This document shows positions 7,700 to 16,441 of a stretch of 64,000 nt of DNA, one piece after another. This stretch comes from UBA4416 sp943362175 (GTDB lineage: Bacteria; Bacteroidota; Bacteroidia; B-17B0; Aurantibacillaceae): contig CALRIU020000012.1 of assembly GCA_943362175.1 (NCBI GenBank), positions 62,001 to 126,000 on the forward strand, in the 5' to 3' direction. A program made the position numbers and the translations under genes. The notes under the pieces were generated by a model. It worked only from the letters and a program-made list of their open reading frames with translations, was not told where the DNA came from and did not search any database. How positions within the stretch are numbered: the first letter of the stretch is position 1; each line of letters begins with the position of its first letter.

Positions 7700-9625
7700 T
7701 TGAAAACAAAAAACACCTTTATTTTTATCCTGCCCTTTGCGTTGGCTACCATTTATTGTTTGTCTTCGTTTACGGAGCCGGAGGTGGAAACGCCTTCTGC
7801 AAAACAGGTAAAGCTGCAATTTAAAAACCAGTGCGATTCTTTTTCGAAGGAACTTTCGGGACTCAACCGCTTGATCGCCTTGTACAAAACCGATACTTTG
7901 CAGCTTCCGGCGCTCCGGGCGGGCTATCAGGCTTCGCGTATTCACTACAAGCGCGCTGAGGCCTTGCTGGAATATTATTTTCCGGCGACCGCCAAAATGC
8001 TCAATGGCGCACTCGTCAATGAATCGGACGAGGAAGAGGGTACGCAGCTCATCATCGAGCCGGAAGGCTTACAGGTGGTGGAAGATATTTTATTTTCCGC
8101 TAAGCCTTACGAGCAGATCAGCCTGCTTGAAACACACGGCAAGAGGCTCCTCGCCGTGAGCAACCGGCTCAGCAACCTGAGCGATGCCTCGCCCTTCGGC
8201 GATTTTCAGATCATGGATGCCCAGAGAATGGCATTGATCCGTATCATGACCTTATCCATCATCGGTTTCGATTCCCCGGCATCCGGCAATGCCCTGAAAG
8301 AAACGGAGGCGGAACTGGCAAGCATCCGATCTGTCGTAACATGCTATGAGCCGGTGTTCTTGCAGAAAAATAAAACCTTGTATCAAATCATAAACAGGCA
8401 ATTAGAGCAGAGCATCGCTTATCTCAAAACAGCGCAGAGCCTCGATGAGCTTAATAAATATGTGCTGATCAGGCAATACCTCGATCCATTGTATGCCTCT
8501 CTTACCCGCATCATGCCGGCCTTAAACATTGAGGTGCTCGATCTTCCATCGCCGATCCGCTTAAATGCCGGCAGCATTTTCAGTAAAGCGGCTATTAATA
8601 CCAATTACTATAATCCCTATAATACCCCTTTAAGCCGCGAAGCAATTCAATTGGGAAGAATCCTTTTTTTCGATCCTGTGTTGTCCGGCAACAACCAGAG
8701 AGCCTGTGCGTCCTGCCACGATCCGAAGCTGGCTTTTACGGATAATCTCGCAACCAGCAAAGCCTTTGGCCTGGAGGGAAAGTTGTCGCGGAATGCGCCA
8801 ACGGTTATCAATGTGGGCTTCCAGGCCAATTACTTTTACGATTCCCGTTCCAATTACCTGGAAGACCAGATCAGGGCGGTGACTAACAACCAGCATGAGC
8901 TGCATGGCGATCTGCTGAAATCGGCCGAGAAATTAAAAAGCAGTCCGGAGTATGTGACGCTGTTTAAAAAAGCGTACAAAGGCGGACCCGATACGGTGAT
9001 CAGCGTGCTGTCCATCATCAAAGCCATTTCTTCCTACGAAAGAAGCCTGGTGGCGATGGATTCAAAATTTGATCAGAACATCCGCCGCGAAAAAAATACA
9101 ATGACCAAAGAGGAGATCAGAGGTTTCAATTTGTTTATGGGAAAAGCAGAATGTGCTACCTGTCATTTTATGCCCATGTTCAACGGGACGGTACCACCGG
9201 CCTATACCAAAACCGAGTGGGAGATCCTGGGGGTTCCAACGAAAGCAGATACGGTGAATGCAGTCATTGACTCCGATCCCGGAAGATTTGCCGTGAACGG
9301 TATGCAACTGAATAGGTATGCCTTTAAAACCACAACCCTGCGCAACGTGGCACTGACGGCCCCTTATATGCACAATGGCGTTTACAAAACACTGGAAGAG
9401 GTGGTGGATTTTTATGCCCGTGGCGGTGGGAATGGTATTGGTATGACGCTCGAAACACAAACCCTGCCTTTTGACAAGCTGGAATTATCTGCACAGGATC
9501 GGAAAGACCTTATTGCTTTTTTAAAAACACTGACCGACACGGCAGGCTGTACGGCTGTACCTTCGCGCCTTCCGGCTTTTCCGGATAAGGAGTTGAACAA
9601 ACGAAAAACAGGCGGGGAGTATTAA
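7700..9625 (+). CDS. Di-haem cytochrome c peroxidase with long N-terminal helical domain
   Basis: Two c-type haem motifs are present: CASCH at about residue 335 and CATCH at about 485, inside the bacterial CcpA/MauG fold (FFDPVLSGNNQRACASCHDP ... KAECATCHF). Typical partners are also present: APYMHNGVYKTLEEVV near the C-terminus and RNAPTVINVGF. Such enzymes reduce hydrogen peroxide in the periplasm or oxidise protein side chains. The first ~300 residues, rich in helices, form an extra domain found in Bacteroidota relatives. The best start is TTG at 7700, giving MKTKNTFIFILPFALATIYCL, a signal sequence; no ATG lies suitably near. It follows the PhoX-like gene but behind a terminator. The stop overlaps the convergent gene by 4 bases (TTAA palindrome). 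Confidence 0.85.
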   Translation: MKTKNTFIFILPFALATIYCLSSFTEPEVETPSAKQVKLQFKNQCDSFSKELSGLNRLIALYKTDTLQLPALRAGYQASRIHYKRAEALLEYYFPATAKMLNGALVNESDEEEGTQLIIEPEGLQVVEDILFSAKPYEQISLLETHGKRLLAVSNRLSNLSDASPFGDFQIMDAQRMALIRIMTLSIIGFDSPASGNALKETEAELASIRSVVTCYEPVFLQKNKTLYQIINRQLEQSIAYLKTAQSLDELNKYVLIRQYLDPLYASLTRIMPALNIEVLDLPSPIRLNAGSIFSKAAINTNYYNPYNTPLSREAIQLGRILFFDPVLSGNNQRACASCHDPKLAFTDNLATSKAFGLEGKLSRNAPTVINVGFQANYFYDSRSNYLEDQIRAVTNNQHELHGDLLKSAEKLKSSPEYVTLFKKAYKGGPDTVISVLSIIKAISSYERSLVAMDSKFDQNIRREKNTMTKEEIRGFNLFMGKAECATCHFMPMFNGTVPPAYTKTEWEILGVPTKADTVNAVIDSDPGRFAVNGMQLNRYAFKTTTLRNVALTAPYMHNGVYKTLEEVVDFYARGGGNGIGMTLETQTLPFDKLELSAQDRKDLIAFLKTLTDTAGCTAVPSRLPAFPDKELNKRKTGGEY

Positions 9626-10035
9626 TCAATCCGTTTCAGCCAATCGATCGCTTCCTCTTTGGAATTGAATAAGCGGGTAGGGCGGCTGGGCTTATTGATC
9701 TTGAGGTAGCCGTTCCCAATGATGCGCAGGGCCAGCCCTTTGATGACAAAAGCATCTGCTTTCAGCACCTCCGATACCTCTTTGGAGGCTGTATACTCAC
9801 GGGCTTCTTTGCTGAACGTATTGTCTTCGCTGCAAACGACCAATAGAGACGGTTTAAAGCGGCCGCTGAGCTTCTTAAATATGCTCACCATATTCCTGGC
9901 ATCGCCGACACCTCCGCTAAACCCGTTTTCGAAATGAAGCTCAATGATATTGTCGGGCCGCATGAACAGTCTGTATCCCGGGAAGCGGTATACCTCCGAA
10001 GAATCCATAAGCTCTATGCCGGGTTCCTGTACCAT
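9622..10035 (-). CDS. STAS/SEC14-like domain protein (DUF7793-type)
   Basis: This 137-residue cytosolic protein has the pattern of the small SEC14/STAS-like family of Bacteroidota: a central SLLVVCSEDNTFSKEAREY segment, an alpha helix over KADAFVIKGLALRIIGNGYL, then KPSRPTRLFNSKEEAIDWL at the C-terminus. A diverged paralogue lies at 38500-38880 with the same ending (KSFTNDREAREWL). Function is unknown; STAS-like folds usually bind partners in regulation. It is downstream of ligA in the same orientation with a 48-base gap, so co-transcription is possible. Confidence 0.6.
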   Translation of the reverse strand: MVQEPGIELMDSSEVYRFPGYRLFMRPDNIIELHFENGFSGGVGDARNMVSIFKKLSGRFKPSLLVVCSEDNTFSKEAREYTASKEVSEVLKADAFVIKGLALRIIGNGYLKINKPSRPTRLFNSKEEAIDWLKRID

Positions 10036-10083
10036 GTTATCAATTAAAGATACTAATAAGAATAGAGGAATGCTCCCCGTTTT

Positions 10084-12102
10084 TTAGCTGATCATTTTCA
10101 GAAAATCATTTTCATTGATGATTTTCACTCCCAGCGATTCCGCTTTCTTTAATTTTTCCGGGCCCATGTTATCACCCGCCAGTACAAAGCTGGTCTTTTT
10201 GGAAATGGATCCTGAGTTTTTTCCGCCATTCAGCTCGATCATTTCTTTATACTGGTCGCGGCTGTGCAGCGCAAAGACACCGCTGATCACAAAGGTCAGG
10301 TCTTTCAGCCTATCGGTTGTGTTCCGGTGCTGCTCTTCACTTACCGCAAATTGCAGGCCGGCAGCAATCAAACGCCCGATGATGGTTTTATTTTGCGGCT
10401 CGGAAAAATAACGGTGCAGGCTCACGGCAATAATTTCACCCACCTCGTCGATGGCGAGGAGCTCCTCTTTCGTAGAGTTTAAAAGCACATCCAGCGACCT
10501 TACTTTTTTGGCGATTTTTTTGGCGGTGGTTTCTCCCACATGCCTGATGCCAATGGCATACAGGACGCGCTCGAAAGGCACCTGCTTGCTGGCCTCAATG
10601 CCCGCAATCAGGTTCTGGGCCGATTTCTCCGCCATACGCTCCAATGGAAGCAATTGCTCTTTTTTCAGATCATACAGATCGGCGATGTTATGAATCAGGC
10701 CCGCATTGAAAAGCTGCACGATGGTTTCGCCGCCGAGGCTGTCGATGTTCATAGCGCGGCGCGATACGAAATGCTCGATGCGCCCGATCACCTGTGGCGG
10801 GCAGGCATTCTCGTTCGGGCAGAAATGGTTGGCTTCGCCCGGATTTCTTTCCAGGGCAGTACCGCATTCGGGGCAGTTGTGGATGTATTCCGTTTTCACC
10901 GAATCGGCTTTGCGCTGAGTCATGTCCACGCCTATAATTTTCGGAATGATCTCTCCGCCTTTTTCTACAAATACCTGGTCGCCGATGCGCACATCCAGCT
11001 TCTCGATGATATCGGCATTGTGCAGGGAAGCGCGTTTTACGGTCGTACCACCCAGGGGAACCGGTTTTAAATTAGCCACCGGCGTAATAGCGCCCGTACG
11101 GCCCACCTGGTAGGAAATGCTTTGCAGCTCGGTACTTACCTGTTCTGCTTTAAACTTATAGGCAATGGCCCAGCGCGGCGATTTGGCGGTGAAGCCAAGG
11201 TTTTTCTGGAGCCTGATATCGTTTACCTTGATCACGATGCCGTCCGTATCGTAGGGAAGGTCGAAGCGTTTTTTATCCCAGTGTTCAATAAAGGCCAGCA
11301 CCTCATGGATGCCAGTGCAAAGCCTGGCTTCTTCGGAGACGCGGAATCCCCAGGACTTGGCAGCCTGGATGCTTTCGAAATGCGTTTTGAAAGGCAGGTT
11401 TTCACCAAGCACATTGTATAAAAAACAATCCAGACGGCGCTTGGCCACCTGGCCAGAATCCTGCATTTTCATGGTGCCCGAGGCTGCGTTTCGAGGGTTG
11501 GCCATGACGGTTTCCCCGATCTCTTCGCGCTCTCTGTTAATGGCATCGAACACCGGACGTGGCATATATACCTCGCCTCGAATCTCGAAGCGCGGGAGGA
11601 AGTTGCCATGCAACTTCAAAGGCACGGACTTGATGGTTTTGGCATTGGTGGTCACCTCGTCGCCCTGCACCCCATCGCCGCGCGTGATCGCCTGCACCAG
11701 TTTTCCCTCTTCATAAATTAAGCTGATGGAAAGCCCGTCGAATTTCAGCTCGCAGACATATTCGATCTGTTGCCCGTCTGTGGTATGTCCCAGGCCTTCA
11801 CGCACCTTGCGGTCGAAGTCGATCATGTCTTCCATACTGTAGCTGTTGCTGAGTGACAGCATCGGGTACTGGTGCTTTACCGCGTTGAAAACTTTGGTGA
11901 TCTGCCCGCCCACGCGCTGGCTCGGAGAATCCGGCGACAGGAGCTCGGGAAATTGTTTTTCGAGGGCAATGAGCTCCTCCAGCAATTTATCGAATTCAAA
12001 ATCGCTGATGGTAGGATTGTCTAAGGCGTAATAATTATAATTGTGCCTGTTGAGTTCGGCAGAAAGTTCCTGGATTTTGTGCTGGGCGTCGGTAGCTGTC
12101 AT
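10084..12102 (-). CDS. ligA: NAD+-dependent DNA ligase LigA
   Basis: LigA seals nicks in replication and repair using NAD+. The 672-residue length is normal. The N-terminal Ia domain (HNYNYYALDNPTISDFEFD) binds NAD+. The adenylation motif KxDG appears in CELKFDGLSISL near residue 125. The OB-fold is followed by a four-cysteine zinc finger (CPECG ... CPNENACP near 410-435), helix-hairpin-helix repeats and a C-terminal BRCT domain (about 590-672). It is divergent from the HYC_CC_PP gene, with 84 bases between the starts. Confidence 0.96.
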   Translation of the reverse strand: MTATDAQHKIQELSAELNRHNYNYYALDNPTISDFEFDKLLEELIALEKQFPELLSPDSPSQRVGGQITKVFNAVKHQYPMLSLSNSYSMEDMIDFDRKVREGLGHTTDGQQIEYVCELKFDGLSISLIYEEGKLVQAITRGDGVQGDEVTTNAKTIKSVPLKLHGNFLPRFEIRGEVYMPRPVFDAINREREEIGETVMANPRNAASGTMKMQDSGQVAKRRLDCFLYNVLGENLPFKTHFESIQAAKSWGFRVSEEARLCTGIHEVLAFIEHWDKKRFDLPYDTDGIVIKVNDIRLQKNLGFTAKSPRWAIAYKFKAEQVSTELQSISYQVGRTGAITPVANLKPVPLGGTTVKRASLHNADIIEKLDVRIGDQVFVEKGGEIIPKIIGVDMTQRKADSVKTEYIHNCPECGTALERNPGEANHFCPNENACPPQVIGRIEHFVSRRAMNIDSLGGETIVQLFNAGLIHNIADLYDLKKEQLLPLERMAEKSAQNLIAGIEASKQVPFERVLYAIGIRHVGETTAKKIAKKVRSLDVLLNSTKEELLAIDEVGEIIAVSLHRYFSEPQNKTIIGRLIAAGLQFAVSEEQHRNTTDRLKDLTFVISGVFALHSRDQYKEMIELNGGKNSGSISKKTSFVLAGDNMGPEKLKKAESLGVKIINENDFLKMIS

Positions 12103-12153
12103 AGTGTTTGCAAATCTTTAACAAATTAGTTATTTTTGAATGGAATAACGATG

Positions 12154-12161
12154 TAAATTTG
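12154..12161 (+). promoter_or_regulatory. -7 promoter element for the HYC_CC_PP gene
   Basis: TAAATTTG matches TAnnTTTG, 25 bases before the start at 12187. A TTTG at 12135-12138 is a candidate -33, with a short 15-base spacer. Confidence 0.5.
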
Positions 12162-12186
12162 TAAACAAAATTTCAATTTCACACCC

Positions 12187-12588
12187 TTGAAAAAAATTGT
12201 TCTTCATAGTTTTTTTTCGCTGATTGTTTTCACCTATGTGTTTTCGTCGGTGGGTGTGCGCCTGGTAGCGCATTATTGCGGAGGAGCCCTCGAAAAAATT
12301 TCCCTGTTCTCGAAGCCTGCCAGCTGCTGCGGCGGAGAGGAGGAAGAGGAGTCCAGCGACTGCTGCACCAACGACAGCAAGCATGTTGCCTTTCAGAAAG
12401 ACTTTACCTTTTATACCCTGGTTTCCGAATACAAGGTGCCGGTTCAGCAATTGTTTTTGATGGAACCTACGCGCATCAGCTTCCTGCTGCATGACGCCCC
12501 CTGTTCCCTGTTTTTGACCAACCCGCAAAACCATCCGCCCGACCTGGTGCAGGATGATATTGTTCAGTACAGTGTTTTAAGAATTTGA
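12187..12588 (+). CDS. HYC_CC_PP family protein (putative metal-related)
   Basis: This 133-residue exported protein matches the family named for its conserved residues: HYC (His29-Tyr30-Cys31, followed by GG), CC (Cys47-Cys48) and PP in NHPPDL near the C-terminus. A further vicinal pair, Cys59-Cys60, lies after a run of glutamates. An N-terminal hydrophobic helix acts as signal or anchor. The start is TTG at 12187 (MKKIVLHSFFSLIVF); no ATG is available. The family has no established function. The cysteine content and position, 280 bases upstream of an HMA protein and a TonB receptor, suggest a role in transition-metal handling. Confidence 0.72.
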   Translation: MKKIVLHSFFSLIVFTYVFSSVGVRLVAHYCGGALEKISLFSKPASCCGGEEEEESSDCCTNDSKHVAFQKDFTFYTLVSEYKVPVQQLFLMEPTRISFLLHDAPCSLFLTNPQNHPPDLVQDDIVQYSVLRI

Positions 12589-12692
12589 TGGTTCTTGAAG
12601 GCTTCTGTTACCCTGTCTACACTTTTCCTGGTTCATCGTTCATTTGAGTAAGCGTCTTCGGTTAAGTGTTGATTCTATCATAACGGAAACCC

Positions 12693-12803
12693 GCGACAGG
12701 GATGTGAAGGGTTTAGCCACCGCAGCCCGCCTGTCTCTTACGGGCGAGGAGGCCGTAGCGAAGCGTAGCCCGTAACAGCCCGGCCCGTAGGGGTCGCCCA
12801 AAT
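12693..12803 (+). repeat. Dispersed structured repeat element, copy A
   Basis: The element begins GCGACAGGGATG and ends AGCCCGGCCCGTAGGGGTCGCCCAAAT. Its outer pentamers GCGAC (12693-12697) and GTCGC (12793-12797) are complementary. An inner stem TTACGGGC/GCCCGTAA is also perfect. Related copies are at 50114-50233 and, inverted, at 60880-60991; both have GCGTG/CACGC at the same places. It fills most of the gap between the HYC_CC_PP and HMA genes. Confidence 0.7.
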
Positions 12804-12870
12804 CATCAGGCGGATAAGCAGCCTGATGATGCACTGTAAAACACAAACAAAAATCTTTAAATTATAAATC

Positions 12871-13209
12871 ATGAAAACCATCATCATTCTATTCATAAGC
12901 ATTCTATTTTCTGTAAAGCTCCAGGCGCAGGTGCTTACCTCAACCGTATCCGTAAAAGGAAACTGCGGGGAGTGTAAAGAGCGCATTGAAAATGCCGCCG
13001 ACATCAAAGGCGTGAAAACCTCAGCCTGGGACGAAAAAAAACAGATCATCACCGTTACCTACGATTCAAAAAAAGTAACGCTGACCGAGATCGAAAAAGC
13101 CATCGCCGGATCGGGGCATGAAACAGGGCATGAGAAAGCAGACCTCAAAGCCTATAAGGGCCTGCCGGCCTGCTGCCAATACGAGAACGGAGAGTGTAAG
13201 AAAAAATAG
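12871..13209 (+). CDS. Exported heavy-metal-associated (HMA) domain protein
   Basis: The 112-residue product has a signal peptide (to about residue 20, ending KLQAQ) and one HMA ferredoxin-like domain. The metal site is GNCGECKERIE, a CxxC in the usual position. The C-terminal extension LPACCQYENGECKKK adds three more cysteines. Such domains bind Cu(I) or another soft metal; being exported, it would work in the periplasm. It ends 6 bases before the TonB receptor start, so the two form an operon, probably for metal capture. Confidence 0.82.
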   Translation: MKTIIILFISILFSVKLQAQVLTSTVSVKGNCGECKERIENAADIKGVKTSAWDEKKQIITVTYDSKKVTLTEIEKAIAGSGHETGHEKADLKAYKGLPACCQYENGECKKK

Positions 13210-13215
13210 GCGCCT

Positions 13216-15453
13216 ATGAAAAAGCTATGCCTGGCCCTTTTAGGGCTTATGAGCGCTTTTCATGGAGTGTCGCAGGTAAGAGGAAGGATTCTTGAAGTTG
13301 GACCTAAAAAAGACACCACGGCAATTCCCGGTGTGATCCTCTTTTGGGAAAATACTTCCATCAATTCTGTGACGAATGAAAACGGCGTTTTTATCTTACA
13401 AACCAGTCCTGAAACGAAGAGGCTCGTGATCCGCGCTACCGGCTATGATCCGGATACGCTGCTCATCAAAGACACCACAAAGTTCATTACCCTGGTGCTG
13501 AAAAGCGGGATCAACCTGAACGAGGTCGATGTGGTCTATGAAACCACAGGGACCGAATTATCCTACATGAACCCCATCAAGGTGGAAACGCTGAATGAGC
13601 GCTCGCTTATGAAAGCCGCCTGCTGCAACCTTTCCGAAAGCTTTGAAACCAACCCGAGCGTGGATGTAAATTTTGCAGACGCCGTCACCGGTACCAAACA
13701 AATCCAGATGCTGGGGCTTTCGGGGCAGTATGCGCAGATCACCAAGGAGAACATGCCTTACCTCAGGGGCCTCGCCAATGGTTATGGGCTGAGCTTTATT
13801 CCGGGCACCTGGATCCAGTCCATTCAATTGAGCAAAGGCGCCGGATCCGTGGTGAACGGCTACGAAAGCTTTACCGGGCAGATCAATACCGAATTGCAGA
13901 ATCCGGAAACCTCCGACCGCCTGAACTTCAATACCTATGTGAACGAGAATGCCCGGAATGAGTATAACCTCAACCTGAAGCACCGCTTCAACGATAAATT
14001 TGCCGTGGGCATTTTATCACATGCCAGCTTCAATCCTTTGGTGCAGGACCTCAATCAGGATGGCTTTGCCGATATTCCCATTGGCAAGCAGTACAACATC
14101 ATGAACAAGTACAGCTATAATTCGGGCAAAGGCTTCGAGGCCCAGTTTGGCGGCGCTTACCTCCGCGATGAGCGGAAAGGCGGCATGTTCCGCTCAACCG
14201 TGCCATCGGATACGGTTCCTTTATACGGCATCGAACTCCGGAATGCCAAATGGGAGCTGTATAGCAAAACCGGTTATGTGTTTAAGAAAAAGCCCGGAAC
14301 CAGTATGGGTCTGCAATTATCTTACCTCAACCATGAGCAGCATAACCTGTATGGACTGAACAGCTATAGTGGTTTGCAAAAGACCTTTTATGCCAATTAT
14401 ATTTTCCAGGGCATTATTAAATCAACGAGCAATACCTATAAGCTTGGCGCCAGCTATATGAACGATGTGGTAGATGAAAGCTACCGTTATTTTAACTTCA
14501 AACGCGACGAGCGGGTAGGAGGGGCCTTTGCAGAGCTTGCCCACAACAGGGGAGAGCAATTTAATGTGGTGGGAGGCTTAAGAGCGGATTACCACAACTA
14601 TTACGGGCTGTTCTTTACACCACGTCTGCACATGCGCTATGCACTTAAGGGAAACAATACCGTCTTCCGGATCAGCGGGGGAAGGGCTCTGAAAACCGCC
14701 AACGTCTTCGGTGAAAACATGGCCTATATGGCCAGCTCGCGCGATTGGATCATCAACAGCAGCGATCTGAACCTGCCTTATGGCCTGAAGCCCGAGATCG
14801 GCTGGAACTATGGCTTTAACTTCACGCAAAAAATGAAGCTGAATTACAGGGATGCCTATGTGACGGTAGATCTGTACCGCACCGATTTTGTTCAGCAGGT
14901 GGTGGCCGACCTGGATGCCAACACGCAGCAGGTTATCTTTTATAACCTCAACGGACCGTCTTTCTCCAATACGGCGCAGGCAGAGTTCGGCTGGGAAATC
15001 CGGAAACGCCTTCATGTAAAAACCGCTTACCGCTATGTGGACACCAAAGTGAGCTATAACAGCGGCCTGATGCAAAAGCCTTTTGTGTCGATGCACCGGG
15101 CTTTCCTTAACCTGGCTTACGAAACCCGGAACAGGCACTGGCTCTTTGATGCCACGCTCCAATACAACGGGAAGAAGCGTTTGCCGCAAACCCTGTCCAA
15201 TCCTGCCGAATACCAGCGTGAGGCTTACTCTCCGGATTTTTACAATGTGTTGGCGCAGATCACCTATGCCACGAAGTTCGGGCGTTCCGATTTCAATATT
15301 TACCTGGGTGTTGAAAATGCGCTTGATTACAAACAGCCGAACCCGGTGGTGGCCAGCGATGCGCCTTTCAGCAAATACTTTGATGCAAGCATGGTATGGG
15401 GCCCGATCTATGGCAGGATGCTGTATGCGGGGCTACGATTTAAGATTAAATAG
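13216..15453 (+). CDS. TonB-dependent outer-membrane receptor, probable metal uptake
   Basis: The 745-residue protein has a signal peptide (to about residue 20), a carboxypeptidase-regulatory-like beta-sandwich (about 22-105), a plug (about 125-235) and a 22-strand barrel ending MLYAGLRFKIK. The plug carries the motif AACCNLSESFETNPS with vicinal Cys136-Cys137, the mark of a Bacteroidota receptor subclass found next to HMA proteins. The carboxypeptidase-like N-terminal module is typical of the phylum. The substrate is not shown by sequence; copper or a copper chelate is the leading inference from the neighbouring HMA and HYC_CC_PP genes. Confidence 0.85.
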   Translation: MKKLCLALLGLMSAFHGVSQVRGRILEVGPKKDTTAIPGVILFWENTSINSVTNENGVFILQTSPETKRLVIRATGYDPDTLLIKDTTKFITLVLKSGINLNEVDVVYETTGTELSYMNPIKVETLNERSLMKAACCNLSESFETNPSVDVNFADAVTGTKQIQMLGLSGQYAQITKENMPYLRGLANGYGLSFIPGTWIQSIQLSKGAGSVVNGYESFTGQINTELQNPETSDRLNFNTYVNENARNEYNLNLKHRFNDKFAVGILSHASFNPLVQDLNQDGFADIPIGKQYNIMNKYSYNSGKGFEAQFGGAYLRDERKGGMFRSTVPSDTVPLYGIELRNAKWELYSKTGYVFKKKPGTSMGLQLSYLNHEQHNLYGLNSYSGLQKTFYANYIFQGIIKSTSNTYKLGASYMNDVVDESYRYFNFKRDERVGGAFAELAHNRGEQFNVVGGLRADYHNYYGLFFTPRLHMRYALKGNNTVFRISGGRALKTANVFGENMAYMASSRDWIINSSDLNLPYGLKPEIGWNYGFNFTQKMKLNYRDAYVTVDLYRTDFVQQVVADLDANTQQVIFYNLNGPSFSNTAQAEFGWEIRKRLHVKTAYRYVDTKVSYNSGLMQKPFVSMHRAFLNLAYETRNRHWLFDATLQYNGKKRLPQTLSNPAEYQREAYSPDFYNVLAQITYATKFGRSDFNIYLGVENALDYKQPNPVVASDAPFSKYFDASMVWGPIYGRMLYAGLRFKIK

Positions 15454-15625
15454 AATAAGCCGACTTTAAAAGAAACCGGTGCCGGGTGGAGGCTCAACAT
15501 GTCGAGGCGCTTTCATTCTCGCTATTCTTAACATCTCTTGATTTGTTAAGGAGTATCATTCTTGAAAAAAAGAGCTAAAATGTATTTCTTAACTTAAGTG
15601 TACGAATTTAAGCTACCCGGTAATC

Positions 15626-15633
15626 TACTTTTG
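15626..15633 (+). promoter_or_regulatory. Promoter -7 element of the first paralogous barrel gene
   Basis: TACTTTTG matches TAnnTTTG. The whole 70-90 bases upstream of the gene, including TTCTTAACTTAAGTGTACG, is repeated upstream of the paralogue at 18147. Its retention supports a functional promoter region. Confidence 0.6.
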
Positions 15634-15661
15634 CCTTATCATTTAGCAATAAAAAAAAGAT

Positions 15662-16282
15662 ATGCAAAAGAAAATTTTACAGGTTGGAATTGCCTTCATA
15701 TTGTTAGGCTCACTACAGGTTAAAGCCCAAGATACAAAAAAAGACAGCACCTATAGAAAATGGTTTATTGGGAGTACATTATTGCTGTTTGGAAATTTAA
15801 GTAAAACAAACAATCCCGAGTATATCCAATTGAATGCCGGATATAGGATAACACCTAAAGATGTTATTCAAGTCAGATTTAAAAGATCGGTTTATGCCTG
15901 GCCAATAGGTCTCCCTTTTGGATCACCATCATTTGATAAACCGGGAGAAAATTATCCCGGACATGCGCGCATCCTTGCTCCGCAAATAGGATACCAGCGA
16001 TTCTGGTGGAAAGGAATCTATACATCCGTGTATGTATTGAATGCTTTTGAAAAATATATGGATGAGAATAATAAGAAGATTGGAAATGGATTCACATTAT
16101 ATACAGACTTTTATTTGGGTTACCAGTTTAAGTTTTTTAAAGATCGTTTCTTCTTTGAACCAGCGATTGGAATCAGCTATTGGCCTATAAGATCGAATGT
16201 TCCGGAATCTTTTAAAGCAGTAGAGAAAAAATGGCCTAACTACTTCATTCAACCCGGGCTTGATTTTGGATTTAAGTTTTAA
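15662..16282 (+). CDS. Outer-membrane beta-barrel-like protein, paralogue 1
   Basis: The 206-residue protein has a signal peptide (to about residue 22, ending VKAQ) and strongly alternating aromatic strands such as YQRFWWKGIYTSVYV and FFKDRFFFEPAIGISYW, closing with a barrel-like LDFGFKF. It is clearly homologous along its length to the 207-residue product at 18147-18770: same DSTY(R/K) start, GNL, GYR, AWP(I/L)G, YPG, YQR, KGIY/KGLY, FKDRFF, FGF(K/N)F. Function is unknown. The local base composition is more AT-rich than the flanks. Confidence 0.6.
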   Translation: MQKKILQVGIAFILLGSLQVKAQDTKKDSTYRKWFIGSTLLLFGNLSKTNNPEYIQLNAGYRITPKDVIQVRFKRSVYAWPIGLPFGSPSFDKPGENYPGHARILAPQIGYQRFWWKGIYTSVYVLNAFEKYMDENNKKIGNGFTLYTDFYLGYQFKFFKDRFFFEPAIGISYWPIRSNVPESFKAVEKKWPNYFIQPGLDFGFKF

Positions 16283-16441
16283 AAACGACAATGATTGGAA
16301 TTATGTTGAACTGGTGACCTGTATCAACAAGTCAACCGGCAAAAAAAAAACTGTGTTGGCGGCGAAACCCCCAATGAAAATAGGGGGGTAGCCGGTAGAT
16401 TTTATAACTTATTGATTATTAATTACAACAACGTCTGTTAA

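Noticed and set aside
12640..12846. Minus-strand frame of 68 codons between the HYC_CC_PP and HMA genes
   Set aside because: It runs through the structured repeat element and has no signal peptide or domain.
16369..16391. ACCCCC...GGGGGGT hairpin as a terminator or riboswitch before the oxidoreductase gene
   Set aside because: The stem is short and there is no T run or conserved riboswitch core.
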